A stretch of DNA of 64,000 nucleotides from Nonomuraea sediminis (GCF_018531495.1 NZ_JAHDTI010000006.1:186001-250000), one strand, 5' to 3'; shown: positions 1 to 8,219, numbered from the stretch's first letter. The notes: generated from the letters alone by a model not told the origin. A program made the numbers and translations.

Positions 1-288
1 GAGCGCGGCGCGGTAGCGGGCGATCAGGTCGTCGAGGAAGGTCGACAGGACCTCGTCGACGATCGTCTCCTTGGAGTCGAAGTGGTGGTAGAGACTTCCT
101 GAGAGGATTCCGGCCTCGTTGGCGATCTCGCGAACCGTCGTCGCCTGGAAGCCCTTCCGCGCGAAGATCTCCGCGGCGAGCTTGACGAGGTGGTCCCGGC
201 GCTCGGAGGCCGACCCGGTGGAGCTGGCCCGCGGGCGCTTGGCGGAGGCGGCAGTGGCGGAGGTCTTTCGCGTTGTCACGTCCTCCAT
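1..288 (-). CDS. kstR2: KstR2-like TetR repressor (partial, C-terminus beyond window)
   Basis: TetR/AcrR-family transcriptional repressor cut by the left window edge; the first 96 residues are visible from an ATG at 288. The helix-turn-helix lies at about residues 28-75 and contains ATTVREIANEAGILSGSLY followed by HHFDSKE and then VDE, FLDDL and ARYR. From memory, this string closely matches mycobacterial KstR2, which represses the genes for steroid C/D-ring (HIP) breakdown and is released by HIP-CoA. The gene is divergent from fadA6, a classical KstR2 target, with a perfect KstR2-type box between them. The ligand-binding domain is outside the window, so the identity rests on the DNA-binding domain and the context. 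Confidence 0.85.
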   Translation of the reverse strand, partial: MEDVTTRKTSATAASAKRPRASSTGSASERRDHLVKLAAEIFARKGFQATTVREIANEAGILSGSLYHHFDSKETIVDEVLSTFLDDLIARYRAAL

Positions 289-300
289 TATGACCTCTCG

Positions 301-360
301 CACAATCGCTTGTTCACATAACCCACGCAGCTCAGCCGTCTACCAAGCGCTTGCTACGAT
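301..360. promoter_or_regulatory. KstR2-type operator and leaderless promoter of fadA6, with a second weaker half-site
   Basis: Bases 342-355 read ACCAAGCGCTTGCT, a full match to the published KstR2 consensus AnCAAGnnCTTGnT. The last T starts a TACGAT -10 hexamer (355-360), and the fadA6 ATG follows 6 nt later, so the fadA6 transcript should be leaderless and the bound repressor should cover the promoter core. A second site at 301-314 (CACAATCGCTTGTT, two mismatches) lies just upstream of the kstR2 ATG and could serve autorepression. Confidence 0.8.
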
Positions 361-366
361 ATCGGC

Positions 367-1518
367 ATGAGCGACGCTTACATCGTCGGCGCGGTCAGGA
401 CCGCCGTCGGGCGCAGGAACGGGGGCCTGTCGGCGGCCCACCCCGCCGACCTGGGCGCGCACGTGCTGAAGCAGCTGATGCAACGCACCGGCGCCGACCC
501 GGCAGCCGTCGACGACGTGATCTTCGGCTGCGTCGACACGGTCGGCCCCCAGGCCGGCGACATCGCCCGCACCTGCTGGCTGGCGGCCGGACTGCCCGAG
601 GAGGTGCCCGGCGTCACGGTCGACAGGCAGTGCGGCTCCTCGCAGCAGGCTCTCGCCTTCGCCGCCCAGGCCGTCATGTCGGGCACCAGCGACCTGGTGG
701 TGGCCGGCGGCGTGCAGAACATGAGCATGGTGCCCATCTCCCAGGCCATGATCGCCGGCCGCGAGCTGGGGCACGACACGCCCTTCAGCGGCTCCAAGGG
801 CTGGGCGCAGCGGTACGGCACGCAGGAGGTCTCCCAGTTCCACGGGGCCGAGCGGATAGCCGCCACGTGGGACGTCTCGCGGGAGGACATGGAGGTCTAC
901 GCCCTCGAGTCGCACCGGCGGGCGCTGCACGCGATCGACGCCGGGTACTTCGCCGGGCAGATCGTGCCGTACGAGGGCGTCGCCACGGACGAGGGGCCCC
1001 GGCGTGACACCTCGCTCGAGCGCATGGCAGGGCTGAAGCCCCTCCTGGACGGCGGGCGCCTGACCGCCGCGCTGGCCTCGCAGATCTCCGACGGGGCGGC
1101 CGCGCTGCTGGTCGCCTCGGCGGCAGCCGTACGCGAGCACGGGCTGAGGCCGCTGGCGCGCGTTCACCACCTGTCGGCGCGCGGCGCGGACCCGATCACC
1201 ATGCTGGACGCGCCGATCCCCGCGACGGCGCGGGCGCTGGAGCGGGCCGGGATGACGATCGGTCAGATGGACGCGGTGGAGGTCAACGAGGCGTTCGCGT
1301 CCGTGGTGATCGCCTGGCTGCGGGCGACCGGCGCCGACCCCGCGCGCGTCAACCCCAACGGCGGGGCGATCGCGCTGGGACATCCGCTGGGCGCGACCGG
1401 CGCGGTGCTGGCGGTCAAGCTGCTGCACGAGCTGGAGCGGACCGGCGGCCGGTACGGCCTGCAGACCATGTGCGAGGGCGGCGGCCAGGCGAACGTGACG
1501 ATCCTCGAGCGGCTCTAG
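367..1518 (+). CDS. fadA6: steroid-type acetyl-CoA acyltransferase FadA6
   Basis: Thiolase that should catalyse thiolytic cleavage of a 3-oxoacyl-CoA in late steroid-ring degradation. It has 383 residues, the normal length for a degradative thiolase. The acyl-accepting cysteine is C89 in VDRQCGSSQQA. NEAFAS, the GGAIALGHPLGATGA histidine loop and the C-terminal CEGGGQANVTI cysteine are all present. The sequence follows what I remember of M. tuberculosis FadA6 over most of its length, including DEGPR-SLE-MAGL and GGRYGLQTMCEGGG. It is divergent from the kstR2-like gene and preceded by a perfect operator. Its end overlaps the convergent MarR gene by 4 nt. The rest of the HIP cluster (ipdAB, echA20, fadE30s) is not seen here and could lie to the left. 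Confidence 0.9.
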   Translation: MSDAYIVGAVRTAVGRRNGGLSAAHPADLGAHVLKQLMQRTGADPAAVDDVIFGCVDTVGPQAGDIARTCWLAAGLPEEVPGVTVDRQCGSSQQALAFAAQAVMSGTSDLVVAGGVQNMSMVPISQAMIAGRELGHDTPFSGSKGWAQRYGTQEVSQFHGAERIAATWDVSREDMEVYALESHRRALHAIDAGYFAGQIVPYEGVATDEGPRRDTSLERMAGLKPLLDGGRLTAALASQISDGAAALLVASAAAVREHGLRPLARVHHLSARGADPITMLDAPIPATARALERAGMTIGQMDAVEVNEAFASVVIAWLRATGADPARVNPNGGAIALGHPLGATGAVLAVKLLHELERTGGRYGLQTMCEGGGQANVTILERL

Positions 1519-1958
1519 CCCTCACCCAGGCGTCGCCCCGCGACGGCGCGCAGGTCCTCGCGCAGCCGTTCCCCGGCCTCGCCGAACAGCTCCTCGTCGA
1601 CCTGGACCGCGACCCGCACGGCCTGCCTGGCCACCTCGCGGCCCGCCTCGGTGACCTCCAGCCGCAGCGAGCGGGCATCGGCCGGATCGGGAGCGCGGAC
1701 CAGCAGCCCGCGCTCCTCCAGGGTGCGCAGCACCTTGGAGGCCATCATCCGGTCGGCCCCCGCGTTGTCGGCGACCTCCTGCTGGGTGGGCAGGCGCCCG
1801 GTGGTGCGGGCCAGCCACCCGGCCGAGGCCAGCAGGTTGAACTGGGTGGGGGTCAGACCGAGCGGCCGTAGCGACCGCTCCATGGCCTGCCGCCAGACCA
1901 GCGCCGCGTGGTGGAGCCAGAAGCCGGGGCTCATCAGCGGTCCTCTGGGCTCAGCCAC
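1515..1958 (-). CDS. MarR-family transcriptional regulator
   Basis: Winged-helix regulator of 147 residues with a GTG start. The DNA-binding part spans about residues 35-105: TPTQFNLLASAGWL, then the recognition region QQEVADNAGADRMMASKVL and the wing sequence LEERGLLVRAPDPADARS, which carries the conserved DxR of MarR proteins. It overlaps the stop of the upstream SRPBCC gene by 8 nt, so the two are translationally coupled. It probably controls that two-gene operon through the palindrome at 2384-2404. The ligand is unknown. Confidence 0.85.
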   Translation of the reverse strand: MAEPRGPLMSPGFWLHHAALVWRQAMERSLRPLGLTPTQFNLLASAGWLARTTGRLPTQQEVADNAGADRMMASKVLRTLEERGLLVRAPDPADARSLRLEVTEAGREVARQAVRVAVQVDEELFGEAGERLREDLRAVAGRRLGEG

Positions 1959-2373
1959 GCCTGGCCGCCTCCACTTCCAGAGCGGCGAAGGTCCGCTGCA
2001 GGTCGGCGCGGATGGCGCGCTCCCAGATCAGGCGGAAGATCGGCGCGAACGGCCCGTGTATCTCGATGTGCTTGCTGACCTTGACCTTGCCGTCACCGAC
2101 GGGCTCGTAGCGGTTCACCCCGCAGAACTTACCGAAGGGGATCCCGGCCTGGCTGGCCCACATCCGCTCCCGCTCGACCTCGGTGATCGTGAAGGGGCCC
2201 CCAGGGGCGCCCTTGGGCTTGACGTAGCCCGTCGTGCCCGGCTCGAACGGGCCGTCGATGCGCGACTTCTCCTCGTGCGGGTCCCAGGCGGGCCAGCTCG
2301 GCACGTCGGTGGCGACCCGCCAGATCGCCGCGATGTCGCCGCTGATGATCGCCTCTTCGCTGAAGCTGTACAT
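1951..2373 (-). CDS. SRPBCC (START/Bet v1-like) ligand-binding protein
   Basis: About 140 residues of the SRPBCC/polyketide-cyclase-like fold. The N-terminus MYSFSEEAIISGDIAAIW resembles family members, followed by WPAWDPHEEKSRIDGPFEPGT. The start is the ATG at 2373, which has a good GGAGG Shine-Dalgarno 5 nt upstream; an in-frame upstream extension to 2457 would read through the operator and is unlikely. First gene of a two-gene operon with the MarR regulator. Members bind hydrophobic ligands or act as toxin/antibiotic-response proteins (activator of Hsp90 ATPase-like); no catalytic function can be assigned from sequence. Confidence 0.75.
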   Translation of the reverse strand: MYSFSEEAIISGDIAAIWRVATDVPSWPAWDPHEEKSRIDGPFEPGTTGYVKPKGAPGGPFTITEVERERMWASQAGIPFGKFCGVNRYEPVGDGKVKVSKHIEIHGPFAPIFRLIWERAIRADLQRTFAALEVEAARRG

Positions 2374-2383
2374 CCGAGCCTCC

Positions 2384-2424
2384 TTGTTGTCGTCACGACA
2401 ACAATAACTGTAGTCGCGACAACT
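2384..2424. promoter_or_regulatory. probable MarR operator pair upstream of the SRPBCC-marR operon
   Basis: Bases 2384-2404 form a perfect inverted repeat with 9-nt arms, TTGTTGTCG and CGACAACAA, around TCA. A second copy of the half-site core occurs at 2411-2424 (GTCGCGAC palindrome followed by AACT). Both lie within 55 bp of the SRPBCC start, the usual position for a MarR autoregulatory site. Binding by the adjacent MarR is inferred. Confidence 0.65.
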
Positions 2425-2575
2425 GTCTAGGGTTTCGGGCGGCTGTCTGTGCTGCACGGCAGGCCCGGCCGACCTGCGCGTCGACCGCGGGGCGGTGGAC
2501 CTCGCGGACAGGAAGGGGGCGCCGGTGCGGACCGTGGCGTCGTTCGCGGTTTGACGTCCGAAAATGCCTCTAGCA

Positions 2576-2594
2576 AATAGGAAAGTTTCCTATT
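2576..2594. promoter_or_regulatory. 19-bp perfect palindrome upstream of the GH3 gene
   Basis: AATAGGAAA-G-TTTCCTATT, 9-nt arms with one central base, ends 12 bp before the GH3 start codon. Its AT-rich arms stand out from the surrounding GC-rich DNA. It probably acts as an operator, possibly for one of the two RpiR-type amino-sugar regulators at 12-20 kb or a ROK protein. I see no second copy in the window. Confidence 0.6.
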
Positions 2595-2606
2595 AGATTT
2601 CGGGTC

Positions 2607-4097
2607 ATGCTCAAGAGCGGTGACCTGCTTCGCCTTGCCGACGCCGTCCTGTTGCCCGGATTCGCCGGTACCAGCCCACCCGACTGGGTCCGCCGCCGCC
2701 TCGGCGACGGGCTGGCCGGCGTGGTGCTGTTCTCCCGCAACATCGCGAGCCCCGCGCAGGTGGCGGAGCTGACGGCCGAGCTGCGGGCGGAGAACCCGGC
2801 CGTCATCGTCGGCACCGACGAGGAGACGGGCGAGGTGACACGGCTCGAGGTGGCCACGGGCAGCAGCAGGCCGGGCGCCTACGCGCTCGGCGTGGTCGAC
2901 GACGTGGAGCTGACCGAGGCACTGGCCCGCGAGCTGGGGGCCGACCTGGCGGCGACGGGCATCACGATCGACTTCGCGCCGTCCGCCGACGTGAACTCCA
3001 ACCCGGACAACCCGGTGATCGGGCTGCGCGCCTTCGGCGCCGACCCTGAGCTGGTCTCCCGGCACACGCGGGCCTTCGTGCGCGGCCTGCAGTCCGCGGG
3101 GGTGGCCGCGTGCGCCAAGCACTTCCCCGGCCACGGCGACACCTCGGTCGACTCGCACCACGGCGTGCCGGTGGTCGCCGACAACGGGATCGAGTGCGCG
3201 CTGCGCCCTTTCCGCGAGGCGATCGCCGCCGGCGCCAGGTCGGTCATGACCGGGCATCTGCTGGTCCCCGCCTACGATCCTGACCTGCCGGCCACGCTCA
3301 GCCCGAAGGTGCTGACGGGGCTGCTGCGGGAGGAGCTCGGCTTCGACGGGATGATCGTCACGGACGGCATCGAGATGGCCGCCGTCTCCGGGCCCTACGG
3401 CATCGGCCGTGCCTCCGCGCTGGCCATCGCGGCCGGGGCCGACGCCATCTGCATCGGCGGGGAGCGTTCGGACGAGGCCACGGCCGCCGGGGTGCGGGAC
3501 GCCATCGCGGCCGCGGTCATGGAGGGCGTGCTGCCCGAGGAGCGCCTGGCCGACGCCGCGGCCCGCGTCGCCGCCCTGGCCGCCTGGACGCGCTCGGCCC
3601 GCTCCCACGCTCCGGCTCCCCTCGGTGCGGGTGGGCAGCTCGGGCTGGTGGCGGCGCGGCGGGCCGTACGGATGACGCGGCGGTCGGCGGCGCCGGTGCT
3701 GCCGGTGACGACGGCGGCCAGCGTGGTGGAGCTGGCGCCGCAGATGAACCTGGCCATCGACAAGGGCACCCCGTGGGGCGTCGGCGAGCCCCTGGCCCGC
3801 CTGCTCTCCGGCACGACCGTCACCCGGCTGACCGCCGGGGAGGCGACCGGGGCGGCGCTCGAGGACCTGCTGGCCGAGGCGAACGGGCGGCCACTGGTGA
3901 TCGTGGTGCGGGACGCGCACCGCTTCGCCTGGCAGCGCGAGGCCGCCGAGCACCTGCTCGGCGTCCGCCCCGACGCGATCGTGGTGGAGATGGGCCTGCC
4001 CGAGCGTTCCGACCTCGGCGCCGTGCACCTGGCCACCTACGGCTCGGCCACGGTGTGCGGCCAGGCCGCCGCTGAGGTCATCACGGGCGGGCTCTGA
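2607..4097 (+). CDS. glycoside hydrolase family 3, NagZ-like beta-N-acetylhexosaminidase
   Basis: Enzyme of 496 residues that should remove terminal beta-GlcNAc (or related) residues from cell-wall or chitin fragments. Hallmarks of the NagZ branch are VGTDEETGEVTRL, the KHFPGHGDT loop (K171-T179, carrying the general acid/base His/Asp dyad of NagZ) and the nucleophile aspartate D253 in IVTDGIEMA. About 150 residues follow the TIM barrel, longer than E. coli NagZ (~340) and typical of actinobacterial forms. There is no signal peptide, so it is probably cytoplasmic, acting on imported fragments. The palindrome at 2576-2594 suggests specific control. It is separated from the amino-sugar transport region by about 4 kb of unrelated genes. 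Confidence 0.85.
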   Translation: MLKSGDLLRLADAVLLPGFAGTSPPDWVRRRLGDGLAGVVLFSRNIASPAQVAELTAELRAENPAVIVGTDEETGEVTRLEVATGSSRPGAYALGVVDDVELTEALARELGADLAATGITIDFAPSADVNSNPDNPVIGLRAFGADPELVSRHTRAFVRGLQSAGVAACAKHFPGHGDTSVDSHHGVPVVADNGIECALRPFREAIAAGARSVMTGHLLVPAYDPDLPATLSPKVLTGLLREELGFDGMIVTDGIEMAAVSGPYGIGRASALAIAAGADAICIGGERSDEATAAGVRDAIAAAVMEGVLPEERLADAAARVAALAAWTRSARSHAPAPLGAGGQLGLVAARRAVRMTRRSAAPVLPVTTAASVVELAPQMNLAIDKGTPWGVGEPLARLLSGTTVTRLTAGEATGAALEDLLAEANGRPLVIVVRDAHRFAWQREAAEHLLGVRPDAIVVEMGLPERSDLGAVHLATYGSATVCGQAAAEVITGGL

Positions 4098-4114
4098 GTC
4101 CGACGAGAGTAGAT

Positions 4115-4795
4115 TTGTCGATCGTGAACTTCAACGGGGAGGACCTCGCACGCAAGTCGCTGGCCGACCGGCTGCCGCCGGACGAGGCGCACGTCTTCCG
4201 CGACTGCGATCTCACCGAGACCGATTTCTGGGGCGCGCCGCTGGCGGGGGCCAGGTTCGAGTCGTGCGTCATGGAGCAGACCGACTTCCGCAAGGCCGAC
4301 CTGGACGGCGCCGCCTTCACCGGCGGCGGCGGGATGCGCACCCGCTTCTCCGACGCCGACCTGGTGGACGCCGTCTTCACCGACGTCGACCTGTCGTCGG
4401 CCGTCTTCGGCGGCGCGCTGCTCACGGACGTGTCGTTCACCGGCTGCCGCATGATCGGCGCCTCTCTCACCGGCTCCCGCGGCACCGGGTTCAAGGTGGC
4501 CCGCAGCAACCTGACCATGGCCAACCTGGGCGGCTGCTCGCTGCGCGGGGAGCTCATCGAGGGCGTCCGCTTCGACGACGCCGACCTGTCGGGGTGCGAC
4601 TTCACCCAGGCGACGTTCAGCGACTGCCGGCTGCGCGGGGCCAAGCTCATCAAGACGGTCTTCGCCAAGGCCGACCTGCGCGGCGCCGACCTCGGCGAGC
4701 CCGACGACGGCAGGCTCAAGGCGCTGGCGGGCGCCGTCATCAACCAGGCTCAGGCCGCCGCCATCCTGGCCGTCCGCGGCATCACGGTGGTCTGA
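4115..4795 (+). CDS. pentapeptide-repeat protein
   Basis: 226 residues dominated by A(D/N)LXX-type pentapeptides, for example CDLTETDFWGAPLAGARF, ADLDGAAF, ADLVDAVF, VDLSSAVF, ADLSGCDF and ADLRGADL, predicted to form a right-handed quadrilateral beta-helix. No catalytic motif or signal peptide. The start is a TTG at 4115, with a GTG three codons later as an alternative. It follows the GH3 gene by 17 nt and may be cotranscribed. Pentapeptide proteins of this type can mimic DNA (Qnr/MfpA-like), but there is no specific evidence for that here. Confidence 0.85.
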   Translation: MSIVNFNGEDLARKSLADRLPPDEAHVFRDCDLTETDFWGAPLAGARFESCVMEQTDFRKADLDGAAFTGGGGMRTRFSDADLVDAVFTDVDLSSAVFGGALLTDVSFTGCRMIGASLTGSRGTGFKVARSNLTMANLGGCSLRGELIEGVRFDDADLSGCDFTQATFSDCRLRGAKLIKTVFAKADLRGADLGEPDDGRLKALAGAVINQAQAAAILAVRGITVV

Positions 4796-4806
4796 GCAGG
4801 CCGCCG

Positions 4807-5361
4807 TCAGGAGCCGTGGCGGTCGTGGAACTCCTCGACGGTCAGGCCGAGCATCACCTCGTCCTCGTAGCGGCCCGCGGCGAAGCGGGCCCTGCGGCGG
4901 CGGCCCTCCTCGACGAAACCGAGCCTGTGATGCAGGGCCAGGGAGGCCTGGTTGCCGGCGTAGACCACCACGTCGCACTTCTGGAAGCGGCGTTCGCCGA
5001 ACATGTAGCGCAGCAGCAGCACGATGGCGTCCGAGGCGTACCCCTTGCGGTGGTGCGGTGTGCCGATGGCCACGCCGTACTTGAAGGTGCCGTAGTGCCG
5101 GTCGACCTCGTGGGTGTTGATCGAGCCGATGGCCGCGTCGTCGTCCTTGCGTGCGATCACCAGCTTGAAGCGGTCCAGGTCTGGCTCCTCCGCCGCCAGG
5201 TCGGCCACCCACTTCTTGGTGCCCTCGGCGGACCGGGGCGGCGTCAGCAGCCACCCGTTGCGCACGTCGTCCGAGTACTCCTCGAAGGCGTGGAACGCCT
5301 CCCAGTCGCCGGGTTCGAAACCGCGCAGCCGTACCCGCTCGCCCACCCATACCGAAGTCAT
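4807..5361 (-). CDS. RimJ/RimL-type GNAT acetyltransferase
   Basis: 184 residues from the ATG at 5361 (an in-frame TTG lies 4 codons upstream). The N-terminal RVRLRGFEPGDWEAFHAF strand-helix is typical of the RimJ/RimL branch, which acetylates protein N-termini or small amines with acetyl-CoA. The acetyl-CoA loop is GTPHHRKGYASDAIVLLLRY, a variant of the Q/R-x-x-G-x-G/A motif. The C-terminal YAGNQASLALHHRLGFVEEG is the usual conserved helix. Converges on the pentapeptide gene. Substrate unknown. Confidence 0.85.
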   Translation of the reverse strand: MTSVWVGERVRLRGFEPGDWEAFHAFEEYSDDVRNGWLLTPPRSAEGTKKWVADLAAEEPDLDRFKLVIARKDDDAAIGSINTHEVDRHYGTFKYGVAIGTPHHRKGYASDAIVLLLRYMFGERRFQKCDVVVYAGNQASLALHHRLGFVEEGRRRRARFAAGRYEDEVMLGLTVEEFHDRHGS

Positions 5362-5412
5362 GAGGGCAGCCAACCAGAGCGCCGCGGCGATGTCGCGGCA
5401 ATTTCCGCGCGG

Positions 5413-6264
5413 CTAGGAGAAGGTCCGTACCACGTGGGACAGCGCGATCGAGGCGTAGCGGCGGGGGCCGGTGGACAGGCCGTAGGCGATGTCCTCGATG
5501 AGCGCGCAGCGGGCGTGGAAGACGGCCCGCTCGCGGAAGCCGTCGTCCACCGGATGGCCGTAGGCGGCCAGGACCCGGTCGAAGACCCGCGGGCCGAAGT
5601 CGCGGTACAGCAGGGCCAGGTCGCGGGCGGGGTCGGCGATGGCCGCGTCGGTCCAGTCCAGGATGCCGGTGATCTCGCCGGTCGCCCGGTCGGCGAGGAT
5701 GTGCTCGGCGCCCAGGTCGTTGTGGCAGAGGCGGAGCACGACCGGCTCGGCGGGCGGGGTGCGGGCCAGGAACCCCTCGACCAGCCGGCGGCCGTCGGCG
5801 GTGAGGTGCTCGCGCACGTCGGCGTAGTCGCGCGCCGTGTCCTCCAGCCAGGACCGCAGCGGATAGGTGTCGACCTCGGCCACGGCGCTCAGGTCGGCGG
5901 GCGGCACCGCGTGCAGCGCGCCCAGCAGCCTCCCCATCAGCCCGACGAAGCGGCTGACCCCGACCTTGGCCAGGCTCAGCCCGTGCAGCGGCTCGCCGGG
6001 CAGCCGCCGGTAGCCGATCACGCCGGTCCGCTCGTCGGCGAACAGCACCTCGGGCACCGGCACGGGCGCGATGAGCCGCAGCGAGGCGAGCAGCGTGACC
6101 TCGCGCCGGGTCGCGCCGGGATCCGGCTGTTTGGCGGCGCGCACGACCAGCTCGTCGTTGACCAGGTAGACCCGGTTGTCCAGGCCGGAGCCCAGCTCGC
6201 CGACCGAGTGGACCGCGTAGCCGGGCAGGTGGACGTCGAGCAGCGCGCGCATGTCGCCGATCAC
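5413..6264 (-). CDS. aminoglycoside phosphotransferase-family small-molecule kinase
   Basis: 283 residues with the APH/choline-kinase fold. LVVRAAKQPD supplies the ATP lysine, LCHNDLGAEHIL is the catalytic loop (H-x-D present), and ILDWTDAAIADPARDLA carries the metal-binding aspartate. The position normally occupied by Asn in HxDxxxxN is His, a variant I recall in some actinobacterial members. Start taken at a GTG; an ATG four codons later is an alternative. The substrate could be an aminoglycoside, macrolide, choline or another alcohol; no resistance phenotype can be assigned. Confidence 0.8.
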   Translation of the reverse strand: MIGDMRALLDVHLPGYAVHSVGELGSGLDNRVYLVNDELVVRAAKQPDPGATRREVTLLASLRLIAPVPVPEVLFADERTGVIGYRRLPGEPLHGLSLAKVGVSRFVGLMGRLLGALHAVPPADLSAVAEVDTYPLRSWLEDTARDYADVREHLTADGRRLVEGFLARTPPAEPVVLRLCHNDLGAEHILADRATGEITGILDWTDAAIADPARDLALLYRDFGPRVFDRVLAAYGHPVDDGFRERAVFHARCALIEDIAYGLSTGPRRYASIALSHVVRTFS

Positions 6265-6273
6265 AACCGCACC

Positions 6274-7668
6274 CTAGCCGCCCAGCATGTCGCGCCGCAG
6301 CTCGCCCAGGTTCTCCGGCGCCTGGACGGTGTCCGCGGCGCCGTAGCCGCCGCCCGGTCTGGCCCTGCCGACGACCTCGATCTCGCTGATCCAGCTCAGG
6401 TGCCGCCCCGCCCTGGCGCGGACCAGGTCGCCCTCCGACAGCCGCTCCCACTGCTCCCCCGCGATGCCGAACGCGGTGAGCTCGCGGGATCGCCCCTCGT
6501 CGATGGCGCACCAGTACACGTGCCGGGTCCGCCCTCTGCTGCCGCCGCTCTCCTGGCGGCGCAGCCGTACGATCTGGCCCTCCACCTGCGCGGGCGTGGC
6601 CAGATCCAGTACGGCGCGCACCAGCGGGACCGCGGCGACCGCCAGCCCCACCAGGAACGCCAGCGGCTGCGGCAGCCCGGAGGGCACCAGCTCGAAGGCG
6701 GCCAGCGCGATCAGCACGATCCAGCTCCAGAACCCGGCGAAGAACCCGGCGGCCAGGCCACGGCCGATGGTGTGCAGCGGCTTCCTGCCGCGGATGAGCC
6801 GGCCGGGATAGCGCACGTCGAGCCTGTGCCACATACCGCCGTAGTCGGACCAGGCGCGGCGGTCGTCGGCGGGCACGCTGACCGGCAGGCTCGTCACCGC
6901 GCGCGGCGCCAGGCCGAGCGCGGCGGCGTAGGCCAGGGGCCGCCCCCAGATGGTGACGGCGGCGGCCGGCTTGTCGGCGAAGCGCGCGGTGGCCAGGTGC
7001 TCGCGCACGCCCAGCCAGTGGGCGGCGGCCTGGCCGCCCAGCTCGGTGCCGCGCTCGCCGTTGAGCTTGCCTGCCAGCGTGATGAGCGCGGCGAAGACCA
7101 GGATGGCGGTGCCGGGCCCGCCGTCGTGCTTGTGGTCGGAGACGGCGACCGCGATCCCGGCCAGCGCGGCGGGGACGGCGGCGGTGGCGGTGAGCAGCAC
7201 CACGTGCAGCCTGCTCCACCGGGGCCGTGACAGGCCGCGCTCGCGGGCGTCGGCGACGACCTTCTTGCGGAAGCTCTTCCACCAGCGCCCCAGGTTGCGC
7301 GAGCCCTCGGCCAGCGCGCCTGTCGCGACGACGCCGTCGCGGGCCAGCGAGGCGACATGGTCGTAGACGAGCTGCTCGTACGGGTTCAGGCCGGTGGGGT
7401 GGCGCAGCCGTACCAGGGACAGTTCGGGGCCGACCTCCTCGATCTGGACGGCGCCCTTGGCGGCCAGGTCGAGCAGCGTGGCCGAGGTGGCCTCCTCGCA
7501 CAGCTTCCAGCCGCCGGTGATGAGGTCGACCACGGCCGGCGACTCGCCGGCCATGACGCCGGTGGCGGGACCGGGGCGGACGGACGGGTTGCGCGTGGCC
7601 AGCGCCAGGGCCAGCAGGAGCAACCCCCACAGCGCGAGTGCCGCGGTGGCGGCCAGCCACAGCGCCAT
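6274..7668 (-). CDS. DUF2207-type membrane protein
   Basis: 464 residues with about five hydrophobic segments: residues 4-26, a pair around 155-205 (VVLLTATAAVPAALAGIAVAV and the following ILVFAALITLAG), and a pair around 315-365 (FFAGFWSWIVLIALAAF and LAFLVGLAVAAVPLV). A glycine-rich tail follows. It is directly downstream of lemA with a one-base TGATG overlap; the lemA-DUF2207 pairing is common in actinobacteria, and the pair probably forms a membrane complex of unknown role. The usual large extracellular N-terminal DUF2207 domain seems reduced. Confidence 0.7.
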   Translation of the reverse strand: MALWLAATAALALWGLLLLALALATRNPSVRPGPATGVMAGESPAVVDLITGGWKLCEEATSATLLDLAAKGAVQIEEVGPELSLVRLRHPTGLNPYEQLVYDHVASLARDGVVATGALAEGSRNLGRWWKSFRKKVVADARERGLSRPRWSRLHVVLLTATAAVPAALAGIAVAVSDHKHDGGPGTAILVFAALITLAGKLNGERGTELGGQAAAHWLGVREHLATARFADKPAAAVTIWGRPLAYAAALGLAPRAVTSLPVSVPADDRRAWSDYGGMWHRLDVRYPGRLIRGRKPLHTIGRGLAAGFFAGFWSWIVLIALAAFELVPSGLPQPLAFLVGLAVAAVPLVRAVLDLATPAQVEGQIVRLRRQESGGSRGRTRHVYWCAIDEGRSRELTAFGIAGEQWERLSEGDLVRARAGRHLSWISEIEVVGRARPGGGYGAADTVQAPENLGELRRDMLGG

Positions 7669-8219
7669 CAGAACCGCACCTGGACCGGGCCGCGCTCCTC
7701 GTCGGGCGCCTGGAAGTAGTCGCGTACGGCGAAGCCGGTCATGCCGGCCACGACGTTGGCGGGGAAGGTCTGGATCGCGTTGTTGTAGGTGAGCACCGCG
7801 TCGTTGTAGTACTGCCGGGAGTAGGCGATCCGGTTCTCGGTGGTGGCCAGCTCCTCCTGCAGGTCTGCGAAGTTACGGCTGGCCTTCAGGTCGGGGTAGG
7901 CCTCGGCGACGGCGAACAGGCTCTTCAGCGCGCCGGTCAGCGCGTTCTCGGCGGCGGCCTGCTCGGCCGGGGTGCCGGCGTTCAGCGCCTGCGCGCGGGC
8001 CTCGACGACGGCGGCCAGCGTCTGCCGCTCGTGCGAGGCGTAGCCGCGGACGGTCTCGACGAGGTTGGGGATCAGGTCGTGGCGGCGCTTGAGCTGCACC
8101 TCGACCTGGGCCCAGGCGTTGTCGACGGCGTTGCGGGCGCGGACCAGCGCGTTGTAGCGGGAGATCGCGGCGATGAACGCTAACAGGACGAGCATTCCGA
8201 TGACGGCGGCGGTGATCAC
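7668..8219 (-). CDS. lemA: LemA family protein
   Basis: 183 residues with a GTG start. An N-terminal membrane anchor (VIGMLVLLAFIAAI) is followed by the LemA signature YNALVRARNAVDNAWAQVEV and KRRHDLIPNLVETVRGYASHE, predicted long coiled helices, and the C-terminal NAIQTFPANVVAGMTGF segment. LemA proteins are membrane-tethered helical proteins of unclear function. Coupled to the DUF2207 gene by a one-base overlap. Confidence 0.92.
   Translation of the reverse strand: MITAAVIGMLVLLAFIAAISRYNALVRARNAVDNAWAQVEVQLKRRHDLIPNLVETVRGYASHERQTLAAVVEARAQALNAGTPAEQAAAENALTGALKSLFAVAEAYPDLKASRNFADLQEELATTENRIAYSRQYYNDAVLTYNNAIQTFPANVVAGMTGFAVRDYFQAPDEERGPVQVRF

Noticed and set aside
2434..2554. Open frame ending in a TGA at 2552-2554 with a protein-like tail (ADLRVDRGAVDLADRKGAPV)
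   Set aside because: No start codon or upstream domain in the window and no ribosome site; could be the remnant of a lost gene, but too short to support.
5413..6264. Aminoglycoside resistance gene
   Set aside because: Only the general APH fold is supported; the HxDxxxxN motif has His for Asn, and there is no resistance context.
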